DNA of 64,000 nt from Methylobacter sp. (GTDB lineage Bacteria; Pseudomonadota; Gammaproteobacteria; Methylococcales; Methylomonadaceae): NCBI RefSeq assembly GCF_030680395.1, contig NZ_JAUXVR010000007.1, forward strand, positions 62,001-126,000. The letters are read 5' to 3'. The translations under genes and the position numbers were made by a program. The notes under the pieces are model-generated. The model saw nothing but the letters and a program-made list of their open reading frames with translations, was not told the DNA's origin and did not search any database. This document shows, one piece after another, positions 8,301 to 17,233 of this stretch. Every line of letters starts with the position of its first letter. Positions within the stretch are counted from its first letter, which is position 1.

Positions 8301-9587
8301 ATGAAAAACTCTTACGTTGACGCTCATTTAAAAAAACTAGAAAGAGAGCTTGCGGAGCGCATACTTCTTTTATGCGCATTTGTGGGTGCCTGTTTTGGCA
8401 ATGGGAATGGTGGCTTTGGTAATCGCCTTCTTGAGTCGATAGATAATACAGATATTGACATACATTATGATTTTGAACGTATCGATTTATCCAAATATAG
8501 CATTGGAAGAAATTTGCTATTTTTTTATGAGTACGCTTACCATGCGCGCTGTACTCAAGGGATTGATTGGGATAGCTGGGCTTCTGACAGTGAAGATGGA
8601 GTATTCCAAGAGTTTCTTAATCTGACTGGTACATACGCAATAATGTCAAGCGGTGCTAATATCCCTGAGTGGTGGACTGAAGGTGATGTTTATTCTGGTC
8701 TGCGTGACATGATGAATCTATGTCATGCAAGACATAGGTTGGACTTTGAAGAAGCGGTAAGCATTGCCGACATCACTTTATTGACCAATATGAACGAAAA
8801 AAGTGTTAGGAATGCGCTACGTGATGAAGGTGAAAATAAACTGCAAAGTTTCAATGGCGAACATATTGAAAGCGCAGAAGCACTACGCTGGATGCGCGGC
8901 AGAAAAAGCGGTTTTAGGGAAACGACTTTTATTGCTTTCGACAAAGATGAGCTACCGGAAAATTTACGCTATATAGAAATAGCGCCATTTATAAAAGAGC
9001 GATTAGAAAAGTTCTGTGATCATAGTGTTGGTTCATTCCGATATGCAGATGCCGCAGAACGTTTAGGTTATAGCTGTGAGAAAATTTGGTCTATTTTAGA
9101 TGATATCGATAACCTGCCTATTAAAGATACCCATCGCATTGCCAAGGTCATTAAGGTTGATCCCGTTTGGTTTACCGAACAGGTTTTCACAGCGCTGTTT
9201 CCAGAACAAATGGAGCTGATTCTATATAAGAAAGAAATTGAGTATGAAGTGGACACCAACGAACAAGAAAAGCCTTATATCGAAATCAATTTGACCGAGA
9301 AGGGCATCAAAAACGGTTATATCGATATTCCTGCAAAATTTTCAGAATTTTTTCCTCCAGATTGCTTTGGTGATCGAGCAACAGGAAACCAAGGTATCCC
9401 TATTGAACTGCGATTCGGCAATGAAATTAGAAGTACTGATATGCGTGTTAAAAGTTCGATCACTATTAGCCCTAGAGCACGTTTTGGTGGTTATTTAAAT
9501 AAAGTCATTAATGCAAAACCTGGCGATACGCTCCGAATTACCAAAGTTGAAGACCGGGTGTTCGAAATAAAACACACCCCCATCTAA
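8301..9587 (+). CDS. large putative DNA-binding protein, hypothetical
   Basis: 428 residues with an AAGGA Shine-Dalgarno before the ATG. No full-length family recognised. A middle segment (ADITLLTNMNEKSVRNALRD) looks like a winged-helix recognition element, followed by SAEALRWMRGR; about 230-290 contains a second HTH-like region (RYADAAERLGYSCEKIWSIL). The C-terminal ~110 residues (ITISPRARFGGYLN ... AKPGDTLRITKVEDRVFEI) form a beta-rich domain reminiscent of AbrB- or B3-like DNA-binding barrels. It is probably a DNA-binding regulator or nuclease-associated protein of the accessory patch. Codon use is AT-rich. Confidence 0.5.
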   Translation: MKNSYVDAHLKKLERELAERILLLCAFVGACFGNGNGGFGNRLLESIDNTDIDIHYDFERIDLSKYSIGRNLLFFYEYAYHARCTQGIDWDSWASDSEDGVFQEFLNLTGTYAIMSSGANIPEWWTEGDVYSGLRDMMNLCHARHRLDFEEAVSIADITLLTNMNEKSVRNALRDEGENKLQSFNGEHIESAEALRWMRGRKSGFRETTFIAFDKDELPENLRYIEIAPFIKERLEKFCDHSVGSFRYADAAERLGYSCEKIWSILDDIDNLPIKDTHRIAKVIKVDPVWFTEQVFTALFPEQMELILYKKEIEYEVDTNEQEKPYIEINLTEKGIKNGYIDIPAKFSEFFPPDCFGDRATGNQGIPIELRFGNEIRSTDMRVKSSITISPRARFGGYLNKVINAKPGDTLRITKVEDRVFEIKHTPI

Positions 9588-9640
9588 CTAGATACAATTC
9601 ATGTTCGTATTCGATAGATCAACTTATAGGAGAGAATAAA

Positions 9641-10048
9641 ATGAGTCAATGGAATCCAGAAGAAGCTATTATGCAATTAGAGAGCTTGGGCTTTAAGCCA
9701 ACTAACGCTCATACCGAAAAGAGTAAATCTATTGGTTTTAGCGTAGACGATCAGAAGCAAAGACATATTGCTGTTTTCTGTGGAACTAAAAACACGGTTA
9801 CTTGTTATGTGAATTTCAATTCAATAACGGGTGAAAAATATCCAATCGAAGGTATTGAGGGTATTGAAAAAATGAAATTTTATCCACGAGGCCATAAAGG
9901 AGAAAATGGTAATCCTGGAATATCAAGTTCTGTCGCTAGATATAACCCATCTCTTAACCCATCAAATCATGCAGTTATAAGGGTTCATGTTGATAGTAAA
10001 AATTCTCTTAATAGATTATTGACTTGGTACGCTGGAAATATACAGTAA
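9641..10048 (+). CDS. hypothetical protein, 135 residues
   Basis: Follows the large DNA-binding-like gene by about 50 bases with a strong GGAGAG site. Soluble, no signal peptide or membrane segment; contains a beta-rich central part (HIAVFCGTKNTVTCYVNF). I do not recognise it. Same strand and spacing suggest an operon with the gene before it. Confidence 0.5.
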   Translation: MSQWNPEEAIMQLESLGFKPTNAHTEKSKSIGFSVDDQKQRHIAVFCGTKNTVTCYVNFNSITGEKYPIEGIEGIEKMKFYPRGHKGENGNPGISSSVARYNPSLNPSNHAVIRVHVDSKNSLNRLLTWYAGNIQ

Positions 10049-10150
10049 GCATTTTTAATGCACTGGAAAAAACAAATAAGCTATTACTTACCGTTCGAAA
10101 AAATTCTGGGGTGATCATTAATGCTCTATGGAATAAGTTGACAGCTCTAT

Positions 10151-10339
10151 ATGAATAATACAAAAGACGATGTTATTTGCTACTGTACCGGAACAACTAA
10201 AGAGAAAATCAAGGAGCTTATCGCTCAGGGCATCAATGATCTGGATATGATTCCAAGGGAAACAGACGCTTGTTCTGGGTGCGGATCTTGCGATGCGGAA
10301 ATAAAAGATTTTTTAGTCGAAAACAGCTCCGGCGCATAA
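10151..10339 (+). CDS. BFD-like [2Fe-2S] protein
   Basis: 62 residues with the four-cysteine pattern of bacterioferritin-associated-ferredoxin-like domains: CYC near residue 11 and CSGCGSC near residue 41 (C-x-C ... C-x2-C), spaced by about 30 residues. Such domains bind a [2Fe-2S] cluster and transfer electrons or iron (Bfd) or serve as modules in NirB and copper-chaperone proteins. It stands alone, so its partner is unknown. Confidence 0.75.
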   Translation: MNNTKDDVICYCTGTTKEKIKELIAQGINDLDMIPRETDACSGCGSCDAEIKDFLVENSSGA

Positions 10340-10410
10340 TCCGAAAACCGTCCGGTCGGATTGCTCAGTCCATTAGCAATCCACGGATAAATAAAGGCAT
10401 CTCTGGGCAC

Positions 10411-10440
10411 GCGACACACACATCCGTATGCGTGTGTCGC
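10411..10440. terminator. hairpin between BFD-like gene and GST gene
   Basis: Nine-base inverted repeat GCGACACAC / GTGTGTCGC with a 12-base loop. No T-run follows, so it may be an intergenic palindrome rather than an intrinsic terminator. The rest of the 190-base gap holds no gene. Confidence 0.4.
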
Positions 10441-10533
10441 CCAATGTGAAATGAGGTCGACGCCCGAAACGGGAATGTCAGCCCAACCTCTAGGAATGTT
10501 TCTAAGCCCGATGAATGACCTAACTATTGAGAA

Positions 10534-11220
10534 ATGATTGAATTAGCGTTAACCACCGAACGTGTGCGACCCATTTTCTACAGTTTTCGGCGCTGCCCTT
10601 ATGCAATGAGAGCTCGTCTGGCTATCGCAATAACCGGAGTCATTGTCGAATTAAGGGAGGTCGAGTTACGCGATAAACCTGCAGCGATGCTGGCTGTTTC
10701 GCCTAAGGGTATGGTGCCGGTGCTGCAACTTGAGAACGGTGAAGTGATTGATGAAAGTCTGGATATTATGTTTTGGGCGTTGCGTCAGAACGATGCCGAG
10801 CATTGGCTTAATAGTTCTTGGTTACAAAATGCGGTGCAATTGATCCGACGGAATGACGAGGAATTCAAATACCATTTGGACCGATATAAATATGCAGATC
10901 GTTATCCGGCATACTCCGAGCTTTACTATAGGCAGCAAGGTGAGCTGTTTTTAACTGACCTTGAAAGACGGTTAAATCAAAGTCAATTCTTGTGTGGTGA
11001 TTATTTTGCATTGGCTGATGCCGCTATCTTGCCTTTTATCCGCCAGTTTGCGGCGGTCGATTCAGATTGGTTTGAGAGTTCTCCTTATCCTGCTGTAAAG
11101 CAGTGGCTGAACAGATTTTTAACATCCAAGTTATTTGACGTGGTCATGACAAAATATCAATTCTGGAAGCCTTATGATCCGTTATTATTTTTTGGCAGTG
11201 AGAAAACTGGGGTTAATTAA
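10534..11220 (+). CDS. glutathione S-transferase-family protein
   Basis: 228 residues. N-terminal thioredoxin-like domain with RCPYAMRARLAI (a CPxxxR active-site-like motif, as in omega/DHAR-type GSTs and SspA), the cis-Pro block GMVPVLQLENGEVIDES, then a helical C-terminal domain (about 90-220) with LADAAILPFIRQFA. Likely a cytosolic glutathione-dependent reductase or transferase; substrate unknown. Single gene, about 190 bases before folA. Confidence 0.8.
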   Translation: MIELALTTERVRPIFYSFRRCPYAMRARLAIAITGVIVELREVELRDKPAAMLAVSPKGMVPVLQLENGEVIDESLDIMFWALRQNDAEHWLNSSWLQNAVQLIRRNDEEFKYHLDRYKYADRYPAYSELYYRQQGELFLTDLERRLNQSQFLCGDYFALADAAILPFIRQFAAVDSDWFESSPYPAVKQWLNRFLTSKLFDVVMTKYQFWKPYDPLLFFGSEKTGVN

Positions 11221-11414
11221 CCCCCGTATTGATATCCGGTTGTCGTACATATCGACTACCGGTAGTATGTCGGTTATCTACGTACCGCTTCCATCTAGGC
11301 CGAGCTATAGCAAGCAAATCCCATTTCACTGCATTGAGTTCATGTAAATGACAACCGGATAAGCACGGTATGATGCCTGGATAAAATTAATTACTCGAAC
11401 AATACGGCATTAAA

Positions 11415-11906
11415 ATGAAAATATCACTTATCGTCGCGATGGCGAGCAATCGGGCCATCGGCCTGAACAATCAAATGCCCTGGCATTTATCCGCCGACCT
11501 CAAAAAATTTAAAAAAATCACCATGGGCGCGCCCATTTTGATGGGCAGAAAAACCTACGAGTCGATAGGCAGGCCGCTGCCGGGGCGTACTAATATCATT
11601 ATCAGCAGGAATCCGGCATACAGCCAACCGGGCTGTCTGGTGTTTAATGATATTGAAAAGGCGCTGGGAAGTTGCCGCGATGCTGAAGAAATTTTCGTTA
11701 TCGGCGGCTCGGATTTTTATAAGTCGATGCTGCCGGTTGCCGATACGCTCTACCTGACGCAAATACATCAGGAATTCCCCGGTGATACATTTTTTCCCGA
11801 AATTGATGCAGCTCAGTGGATCGAGGTGGAGCGGGAAGATATCCGGGACGATCCTGATGCGGCGTTTAGCTACAGTTTTTTGAAGCTGGAAAAACGAAAA
11901 GGCTAG
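11415..11906 (+). CDS. folA: Dihydrofolate reductase
   Basis: 163 residues, the usual length. IVAMASNRAIGLNNQMPWHLSADLK carries the NADPH/substrate pocket, GAPILMGRKTYESIGRPLPGR the cofactor loop, and EEIFVIGGSDFY the late Rossmann-like block. Reduces dihydrofolate to tetrahydrofolate with NADPH. It is followed by two inverted repeats before the convergent apaH. Confidence 0.95.
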   Translation: MKISLIVAMASNRAIGLNNQMPWHLSADLKKFKKITMGAPILMGRKTYESIGRPLPGRTNIIISRNPAYSQPGCLVFNDIEKALGSCRDAEEIFVIGGSDFYKSMLPVADTLYLTQIHQEFPGDTFFPEIDAAQWIEVEREDIRDDPDAAFSYSFLKLEKRKG

Positions 11907-11932
11907 CAGTCCAAAGCCGGCGTTGGACTGCT
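11905..11932 (+). terminator. hairpin after folA
   Basis: AGCAGTCCAA / TTGGACTGCT, ten-base perfect arms with an eight-base loop, overlapping the folA stop. A clear T-run is lacking, so termination is only likely. Confidence 0.5.
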
Positions 11933-11945
11933 TATGAGCATTAAC

Positions 11946-11993
11946 ATGTAGGAGCGGCTTTAGCCGCGATTATCGCTAAAGCCGCTCCTACAT
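11946..11993. repeat. REP-like palindrome (GTAGGAGCGGC family)
   Basis: A 19-base perfect inverted repeat beginning TGTAGGAGCGGCTTTAGC with a ten-base centre, between convergent folA and apaH. The GTAGGAGCGG core recurs at the end of murI, marking a dispersed repeat family similar to REP elements of Pseudomonas-type genomes. It can also act as a bidirectional terminator. Confidence 0.75.
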
Positions 11994-12004
11994 TGGTTAA
12001 TAAG

Positions 12005-12853
12005 TTAACTGGCTACAGCCGGATAACTTTTATTGGATTTTTTAGTTTCAGGACAATCAATGCTGAAACGCTGCACTTGCTCACCGAGTTTTAATGCGGT
12101 GAGTTGGCCGCCCCAAAGACAGCCGGTATCGATGGCGTAACAGTTAGGGCCTTCATAATATCCCAAGGCAGACCAGTGGCCGAAGATAATGCGCATGTCT
12201 GCGTTTTTACGTTTAGGCACTTCAAACCAGGGAACAAGGCTTTTGGGTTGCGAGCCTGGAGGCCCGCTATTAACAAAATCCAATCGGCCGTTAACATCGC
12301 AGTACCGCATTCGGGTAAAGCAATTGATGATAAATCGTAACTTCTCGACACCTTTCAAATTGGATGACCAGATATTAGGCTTGTTGCCGTACATTTGTTT
12401 TAAAAACGCCTGATAATCAGTATCTTTTAAGGCCTGCTCCGCCAGCAAGGCCATCTTTTTTGTTTTCTTAAAATCCCATTGGGGCGGAAGACCCGCATGC
12501 ACCAGGCAGAAATCATCGTTAAAATGAAACAGCGGCCGATGTCTTAGCCAATCAATCAGCTCATCTCTGTCCGGCGCTTCAAGTATCGGCAGCAGCGAGT
12601 CTTTTTTATGGGCTATGTTTTTTGGCGCGCAGGATGCAGCCAACAAATGCAAATCATGATTGCCCAGTACCGTGATTGCAGAATCCCCAAGCGATTTTAC
12701 AAAGCGGAGGGTTTCCAGAGACTTGGGGCCTCGATTGACCAGATCGCCGGCAAACCACAACTGATCGGTGTGTTCATTAAAAGAAATAGTATCGAGGAGT
12801 CTTAATAATTCATCAAAACAGCCTTGAATATCACCGATAGCATAAATAGACAT
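12005..12853 (-). CDS. apaH: Bis(5'-nucleosyl)-tetraphosphatase, symmetrical
   Basis: 282 residues, close to E. coli ApaH. Metallophosphoesterase motifs in order: AIGDIQGC (D-x-Q/H), LWFAGDLVNRGP (GDxxxRGP), VLGNHDLHL (GNHD) and a late HWSALGYYEG with AIDTGCLWGG. Hydrolyses Ap4A to two ADP. The ATG follows the apaG stop by two bases, giving the conserved apaG-apaH order. Confidence 0.93.
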   Translation of the reverse strand: MSIYAIGDIQGCFDELLRLLDTISFNEHTDQLWFAGDLVNRGPKSLETLRFVKSLGDSAITVLGNHDLHLLAASCAPKNIAHKKDSLLPILEAPDRDELIDWLRHRPLFHFNDDFCLVHAGLPPQWDFKKTKKMALLAEQALKDTDYQAFLKQMYGNKPNIWSSNLKGVEKLRFIINCFTRMRYCDVNGRLDFVNSGPPGSQPKSLVPWFEVPKRKNADMRIIFGHWSALGYYEGPNCYAIDTGCLWGGQLTALKLGEQVQRFSIDCPETKKSNKSYPAVAS

Positions 12854-12855
12854 TT

Positions 12856-13233
12856 TTAATGCAGAGTTCTGGGGATGGACAAGGTAAATCTGGGAACGTC
12901 GGCACGGAAATTATCGCCATCATCCGAATGCATAGTATAGTCGCCTTGCATGGTGCCGACAGGTGTCGCTATCATTGCACCGCTGGTGTAGCGAAAAGAT
13001 TCGCCGGGTTTAAGATAAGGAGTTTCGCCTATGACCCCATCGCCTCTGACTTCCTGGATCTTGCCATTGGAATCGGTAATCAGCCAATGACGCTGAAGCA
13101 GCTTTGCCGGTATTTCGCCGACGTTGGTGATAGTGATGGTGTAGGCGAAGACATAGCGATCCTCATCAGGAGAAGATTGCGCTTCTATGAAATGAGGTGT
13201 GGCTTCAACTAATATTTTGTTTTTTTCGTTCAT
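12856..13233 (-). CDS. apaG: ApaG protein
   Basis: 125 residues, the normal size. FAYTITITNVGEIPAKLLQRHW, GVIGETPYLKPGESFRYTSG and MQGDYTMHSDDGD are the conserved blocks of this fibronectin-III-like fold. Role in divalent-cation homeostasis is reported for enteric bacteria, but the biochemical function is unsettled. First gene of the apaGH pair. Confidence 0.92.
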   Translation of the reverse strand: MNEKNKILVEATPHFIEAQSSPDEDRYVFAYTITITNVGEIPAKLLQRHWLITDSNGKIQEVRGDGVIGETPYLKPGESFRYTSGAMIATPVGTMQGDYTMHSDDGDNFRADVPRFTLSIPRTLH

Positions 13234-13304
13234 TATTGGATCATATAGGTTATGTGTTGATTATTTCATCGTAACTTTTCATTAAACGCAAGTAACTATT
13301 CAGT

Positions 13305-13847
13305 ATGAAATACAAAGACGGCTTTTTAATTCTGTTGTTGGCCTTGTCCCAAGCGACTCAGGCAGAAGATACTAAAGATTTATTTGCGGCGGCAATGATG
13401 GGCAAGCTTGAAAGAACAGAGGCTTTGCTGGCACAAGGGCTTGATGTTAACGGTAAAACAGCCAGCGGTCGCACCGCATTGATGGCAGCGAGTTTTAACG
13501 GTAATGTACAGATTGTTAAATCCCTGTTGGCATACGGAGCCGATGTCAGTCTTGCCGATAATGCAGGAGCGACCGCGTTAATGGATGCGCTGGTTTTCGG
13601 CAATGAAGACATCGTAAATTTACTGATTGTAGCCGGAGCCGATGTCAATGCGCTGGATAAACAAAATGTGACAGTCATGGGCAGAGCCAAAAAAAACGCC
13701 CACGAAAAAATCATTAAAATTCTGGAAAAAGCCGGGGCAAAAGAAGAGGCGGACGTGCCGATAGAAGACGCGACAGCTCCAGCCAAAGACGGTGCCGGCG
13801 GAAAACCGGCGGAAAAGCCCGATGCCAAACCACCCGTTAAAAAATAA
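13305..13847 (+). CDS. exported ankyrin-repeat protein
   Basis: 180 residues: signal peptide (ILLLALSQATQA) then about three to four ankyrin repeats (GRTALMAASFNGNVQIVKSL, GATALMDALVFGNEDIVNLL, NVTVMGRAKKNAHEKIIKIL), then a proline/lysine/alanine-rich tail. Likely a periplasmic protein-interaction module. It is only about 19 bases upstream of mpl, so the two are probably co-transcribed. Confidence 0.8.
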   Translation: MKYKDGFLILLLALSQATQAEDTKDLFAAAMMGKLERTEALLAQGLDVNGKTASGRTALMAASFNGNVQIVKSLLAYGADVSLADNAGATALMDALVFGNEDIVNLLIVAGADVNALDKQNVTVMGRAKKNAHEKIIKILEKAGAKEEADVPIEDATAPAKDGAGGKPAEKPDAKPPVKK

Positions 13848-13866
13848 TTCAACTCAGGATAAAACA

Positions 13867-15240
13867 TTGCACATTCATATCTTAGGCATTTGCGGAACAT
13901 TCATGGGCGGACTTGCCGTGATTGCACGGCAGTTGGGTCACCAAGTCAGCGGTTCAGACCAGAATGTTTATCCGCCGATGAGTACGCAGCTGGAACAGCA
14001 AGGCATCGTGTTGATGGACGGTTATCGGGCCGAGAACCTGGACGGTAAACCCGACTTGGTGATTATCGGCAATGCCCTGTCGCGCGGTAATCCTGAAGTC
14101 GAAGCGGTGCTTAATAAAGGACTGAGATATGTATCAGGTCCGCAATGGCTGGCAGAGCAGGTGTTGCAGGATAAATGGGTGCTGGGCGTTGCCGGAACCC
14201 ACGGTAAAACCACCACAACCAGCATGTTGAGCTGGATACTGGAGCATCAGGGCTTTAATCCGGGCTTTTTAATCGGCGGCATCCCGCTAAATTTCGGTAT
14301 TTCGGCGCGGTTGGGCGAGTCCGACTTTTTTGTGATTGAGGCCGACGAATACGATTCCGCGTTTTTCGACAAGCGCTCGAAGTTCGTCCACTACCGCCCC
14401 CGCACCGCCATCCTGAATAACCTGGAATACGACCACGCCGATATTTTTCCCGACCTGGATGCGATCAAAAAACAATTTCATCATCTGGTCAGGACGGTGC
14501 CGGGCGAAGGCCTGATTATCAGCCCTGAACGCGACGCCAATATCAATGACGTGCTGGCGATGGGCTGCTGGACGCCGGTTGCCAAGACTTCGATTAATTC
14601 AAATGCTCAGTGGAATGCCCAATTGATCAAGGAGGATGGCAGCCAATTCAATGTGTTGATGGACAATCAAGCGCAAGGCTGCGTCGAGTGGTCGCTAACC
14701 GGCGAACATAATGTTTACAATGCGCTGTCTGCGATAGTCGCCGCAAAACACGTCGGCATTTTACCCAAGGATGCGATAGCAGCGCTGGGGCAGTTTAAAA
14801 ACGTCAAGCGCCGTATGGAAGTGATCGCCCATATCCCTGTCCTGAGCGCAGTCGAAGGCAGCGGGGTGACTATATACGACGACTTCGCCCATCATCCGAC
14901 CGCAATACAAACAACGCTGGACGGCTTGCGCAAACAGGTGGGACAAGAACGTATCATTGCGATAGTTGAACCGCGCTCGAACACCATGCGCCTGGGCGTG
15001 CATACCAAAACGCTGGCGGAATCTTTGGGTAATGCCGATTTGGCCATTATCTATCAGCCGGAAGCGATGGGCTGGGACTTAAGCGAGCTGAAACAATACG
15101 CCGGTAATATCGAAATCTGTCAGTCGCTGGATGAAATCATTGCCAAACTCAAATTTGAAGCGCGTTACGGCGGACATTATGTGTTGATGAGCAATGGCAG
15201 CTTCGGCGGCATTTATCAACGCTTGCAGGATGAACTTTAA
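13867..15240 (+). CDS. mpl: UDP-N-acetylmuramate:tripeptide ligase Mpl
   Basis: Starts at TTG 13867: the product then begins LHIHILGICGTFMGGLA, matching the N-terminus of E. coli Mpl, and its length (457 residues) equals the E. coli one; AGGA lies seven bases upstream. An in-frame ATG at 13822 would overlap the ankyrin gene. Mur-ligase ATP site GVAGTHGKTTTTSML, middle domain with DEYDSAFFDKRSKFVHYRPR, C-terminal YDDFAHHPTAI. Recycles the murein tripeptide onto UDP-MurNAc. Confidence 0.93.
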   Translation: MHIHILGICGTFMGGLAVIARQLGHQVSGSDQNVYPPMSTQLEQQGIVLMDGYRAENLDGKPDLVIIGNALSRGNPEVEAVLNKGLRYVSGPQWLAEQVLQDKWVLGVAGTHGKTTTTSMLSWILEHQGFNPGFLIGGIPLNFGISARLGESDFFVIEADEYDSAFFDKRSKFVHYRPRTAILNNLEYDHADIFPDLDAIKKQFHHLVRTVPGEGLIISPERDANINDVLAMGCWTPVAKTSINSNAQWNAQLIKEDGSQFNVLMDNQAQGCVEWSLTGEHNVYNALSAIVAAKHVGILPKDAIAALGQFKNVKRRMEVIAHIPVLSAVEGSGVTIYDDFAHHPTAIQTTLDGLRKQVGQERIIAIVEPRSNTMRLGVHTKTLAESLGNADLAIIYQPEAMGWDLSELKQYAGNIEICQSLDEIIAKLKFEARYGGHYVLMSNGSFGGIYQRLQDEL

Positions 15241-15252
15241 ATATATAAAAGA

Positions 15253-15325
15253 TTCACCACGAAGACACGAAGAGCACGAAGACAACCAAAATAAAACTTC
15301 GTGTCCTTCGTGTCTTCGTGGTGAA
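15253..15325. repeat. 29-bp inverted repeat (CTTCGTG family) between mpl and trpD
   Basis: Left arm TTCACCACGAAGACACGAAG plus AGCACGAAG and right arm CTTCGTGTCCTTCGTGTCTT plus CGTGGTGAA, near-perfect complements with two differences, around a 15-base centre. Related fragments occur after murI (18174-18193) and before the GGDEF/EAL gene (20289-20310). Could act as a terminator for mpl; no T-run is seen. Confidence 0.75.
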
Positions 15326-15349
15326 ACATAATTTACCCTAAACAAAAAC

Positions 15350-16366
15350 ATGCATATACAACAAGCCCTGCAAACCCTGCTGAACAAACAAAACCTAAGC
15401 TCCGATGAAATGCGCGAGGTGATGCGGCTGATCATGAGCGGCCAAGCCACTGACGCGCAAATCGGCGGGTTTTTAATCGCCCTGCGCTGTAAAGGCGAAA
15501 CCATCGACGAAATCGCCGCCGCTGCCGAAGTGATGCGCGAACTGGCCGCCAAAGTGGAGGTAAAGGGCGAGCATGTCATCGACACCTGCGGCACCGGCGG
15601 CGATGGTGCGAACACCTTTAACATCTCCACCACCTGCGCCTTTGTCGTGGCCGCAGCGGGCGGGCAGGTGGCCAAACACGGCAACCGTTCCGTATCGAGC
15701 AGTTGCGGCAGCGCCGATCTGCTGGAAGCCGCTGGGGTCAACCTGGATTTAAGCGCCGAACAAGTCGCGCACTGCGTCAATGAAATCGGCGTCGGCTTCT
15801 TATTTGCGCCCAAACATCACGGCGCAATGAAACATACCAGCAATGCCCGTAAAGAAATGGGCGTAAGAACCCTGTTCAATCTCTTGGGTCCGTTATCCAA
15901 TCCCGCCGGTGCGCCGAACCAGCTGATTGGCGTATTTGCCAAACAGTGGGTAGAGCCGCTGGCGCAGGTGTTAAAAAAACTCGGCAGCAAGCATGTGTTG
16001 GTGGTTAATGCCGATGACGGGCTCGATGAAATCAGCATTGCCTCGCCCTCAACCATTGCCGAACTCAAAGACGGTAACGTCACCAGCTACATAATTACGC
16101 CGGAACAATTCGGTTTTAAACGGGCCAGTTTGGCAGAATTGGCCGTTGATGGTGCAGCCTCCAGCCTGGTAATGGTAAAATCGGTACTGGATAATAAAGC
16201 CGGAGCGGCCAGGGACATAGTGGCGCTCAATGCAGGGGCGGCAATTTACGCGGCCAATATCACCGATTCCTTAAGCGCCGGCATAGAAAAAGCCCGGCAG
16301 CTTATCGCCAGCGGCGCGGCAAAAGCCAAATTCGATGCGTTGATCGCATATTCAAAAATCTCATAA
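15350..16366 (+). CDS. trpD: Anthranilate phosphoribosyltransferase
   Basis: 338 residues, normal length. [20 protein letters not shown] is the PRPP loop; [39 protein letters not shown] and HGDDGLDE-like [10 protein letters not shown] complete the family blocks. Adds phosphoribose from PRPP to anthranilate in tryptophan synthesis. Followed after 13 bases by trpC. Confidence 0.95.
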   Translation: MHIQQALQTLLNKQNLSSDEMREVMRLIMSGQATDAQIGGFLIALRCKGETIDEIAAAAEVMRELAAKVEVKGEHVIDTCGTGGDGANTFNISTTCAFVVAAAGGQVAKHGNRSVSSSCGSADLLEAAGVNLDLSAEQVAHCVNEIGVGFLFAPKHHGAMKHTSNARKEMGVRTLFNLLGPLSNPAGAPNQLIGVFAKQWVEPLAQVLKKLGSKHVLVVNADDGLDEISIASPSTIAELKDGNVTSYIITPEQFGFKRASLAELAVDGAASSLVMVKSVLDNKAGAARDIVALNAGAAIYAANITDSLSAGIEKARQLIASGAAKAKFDALIAYSKIS

Positions 16367-16379
16367 ACGACTAGAAGCC

Positions 16380-17180
16380 ATGACTGATACGCCAGATATT
16401 TTAAAAAAAATTCTCGATAAAAAAGTAGAAGAAGTTGCCCGACGCAGACTGGGCATGACCATCGCCAATCTGGAAGAAATTGCCGGAACTGTAGAAAGAC
16501 CGCGCGGATTTTATAACGCCCTGCAAAGCAAGGTACTGGCAAAAAAACCGGCTATTATTGCGGAAATCAAAAAAGCCTCGCCCAGCAAAGGCGTGATCAG
16601 GGAAATTTTTCAACCTATCGCCATCGGTCAGGATTACACGATGAATGGCGCAGCCTGTTTGTCGGTGTTAACCGATAAGGAGTTTTTCCAGGGTTCGGAA
16701 GTCTACCTGCAAATGGTCAGGGAACGCTGTCCGCTACCGGTGCTCCGAAAAGACTTCATGATCGACCCTTACCAAATCTATGAAGCGCGCGCCTTGGGAG
16801 CCGACTGTATATTGTTGATTGTCGCCGCGCTGGAAGACAGCCAAATGCATGAGCTGTCAGATATCGCAACCAAACTGGGCATGGATGTCCTGGTAGAAGT
16901 GCATAATGCGGAAGAACTGCAAAGAGCGCTAACACTGGATACCAAACTGATCGGCATCAATAACCGCAACCTGCGCACCTTTGAAACCTCATTGCAGACT
17001 ACGTTGGATTTAAAAATGCAAATCCCCGCAGATCGTATGATCATCACCGAAAGCGGTATTCATACCCATGAAGACGTGCAGTTGATGCTGGATAATGGAA
17101 TCTATACTTTCCTGGTTGGCGAAGTGTTTATGCGTGCGGAAAGTCCCGGGCAAAAAATGAAAGAGTTGTTTGGTTTGTAA
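16380..17180 (+). CDS. trpC: Indole-3-glycerol-phosphate synthase
   Basis: 266 residues, monofunctional length. [48 protein letters not shown] and [13 protein letters not shown] are the TIM-barrel catalytic blocks (the Lys in [10 protein letters not shown] and Lys of RKDF among them). Closes the indole ring in tryptophan synthesis. Operon with trpD; no trpG or trpE in the window. Confidence 0.95.
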   Translation: MTDTPDILKKILDKKVEEVARRRLGMTIANLEEIAGTVERPRGFYNALQSKVLAKKPAIIAEIKKASPSKGVIREIFQPIAIGQDYTMNGAACLSVLTDKEFFQGSEVYLQMVRERCPLPVLRKDFMIDPYQIYEARALGADCILLIVAALEDSQMHELSDIATKLGMDVLVEVHNAEELQRALTLDTKLIGINNRNLRTFETSLQTTLDLKMQIPADRMIITESGIHTHEDVQLMLDNGIYTFLVGEVFMRAESPGQKMKELFGL

Positions 17181-17233
17181 GGTAAAGCTGCATATTTAGT
17201 ACGAATGTTGAGAAACAGCTGAACTTGCAAAAT

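Noticed and set aside
10411-10440. Strong intrinsic terminator
   Set aside because: Good hairpin but no T-run on either side; kept only as a hairpin with low confidence.
13792-13866. Earlier starts for mpl
   Set aside because: They overlap the ankyrin gene and add residues absent in Mpl; the TTG at 13867 gives the E. coli length and N-terminus.
13358-13900. 180-residue minus-strand frame opposite the ankyrin gene
   Set aside because: Mirror of ankyrin-repeat codons; no start signal and no family pattern.
15079-15813. 244-residue minus-strand frame across mpl end and trpD
   Set aside because: Spans the intergenic palindrome and two certain genes; composition is typical of an antisense shadow.
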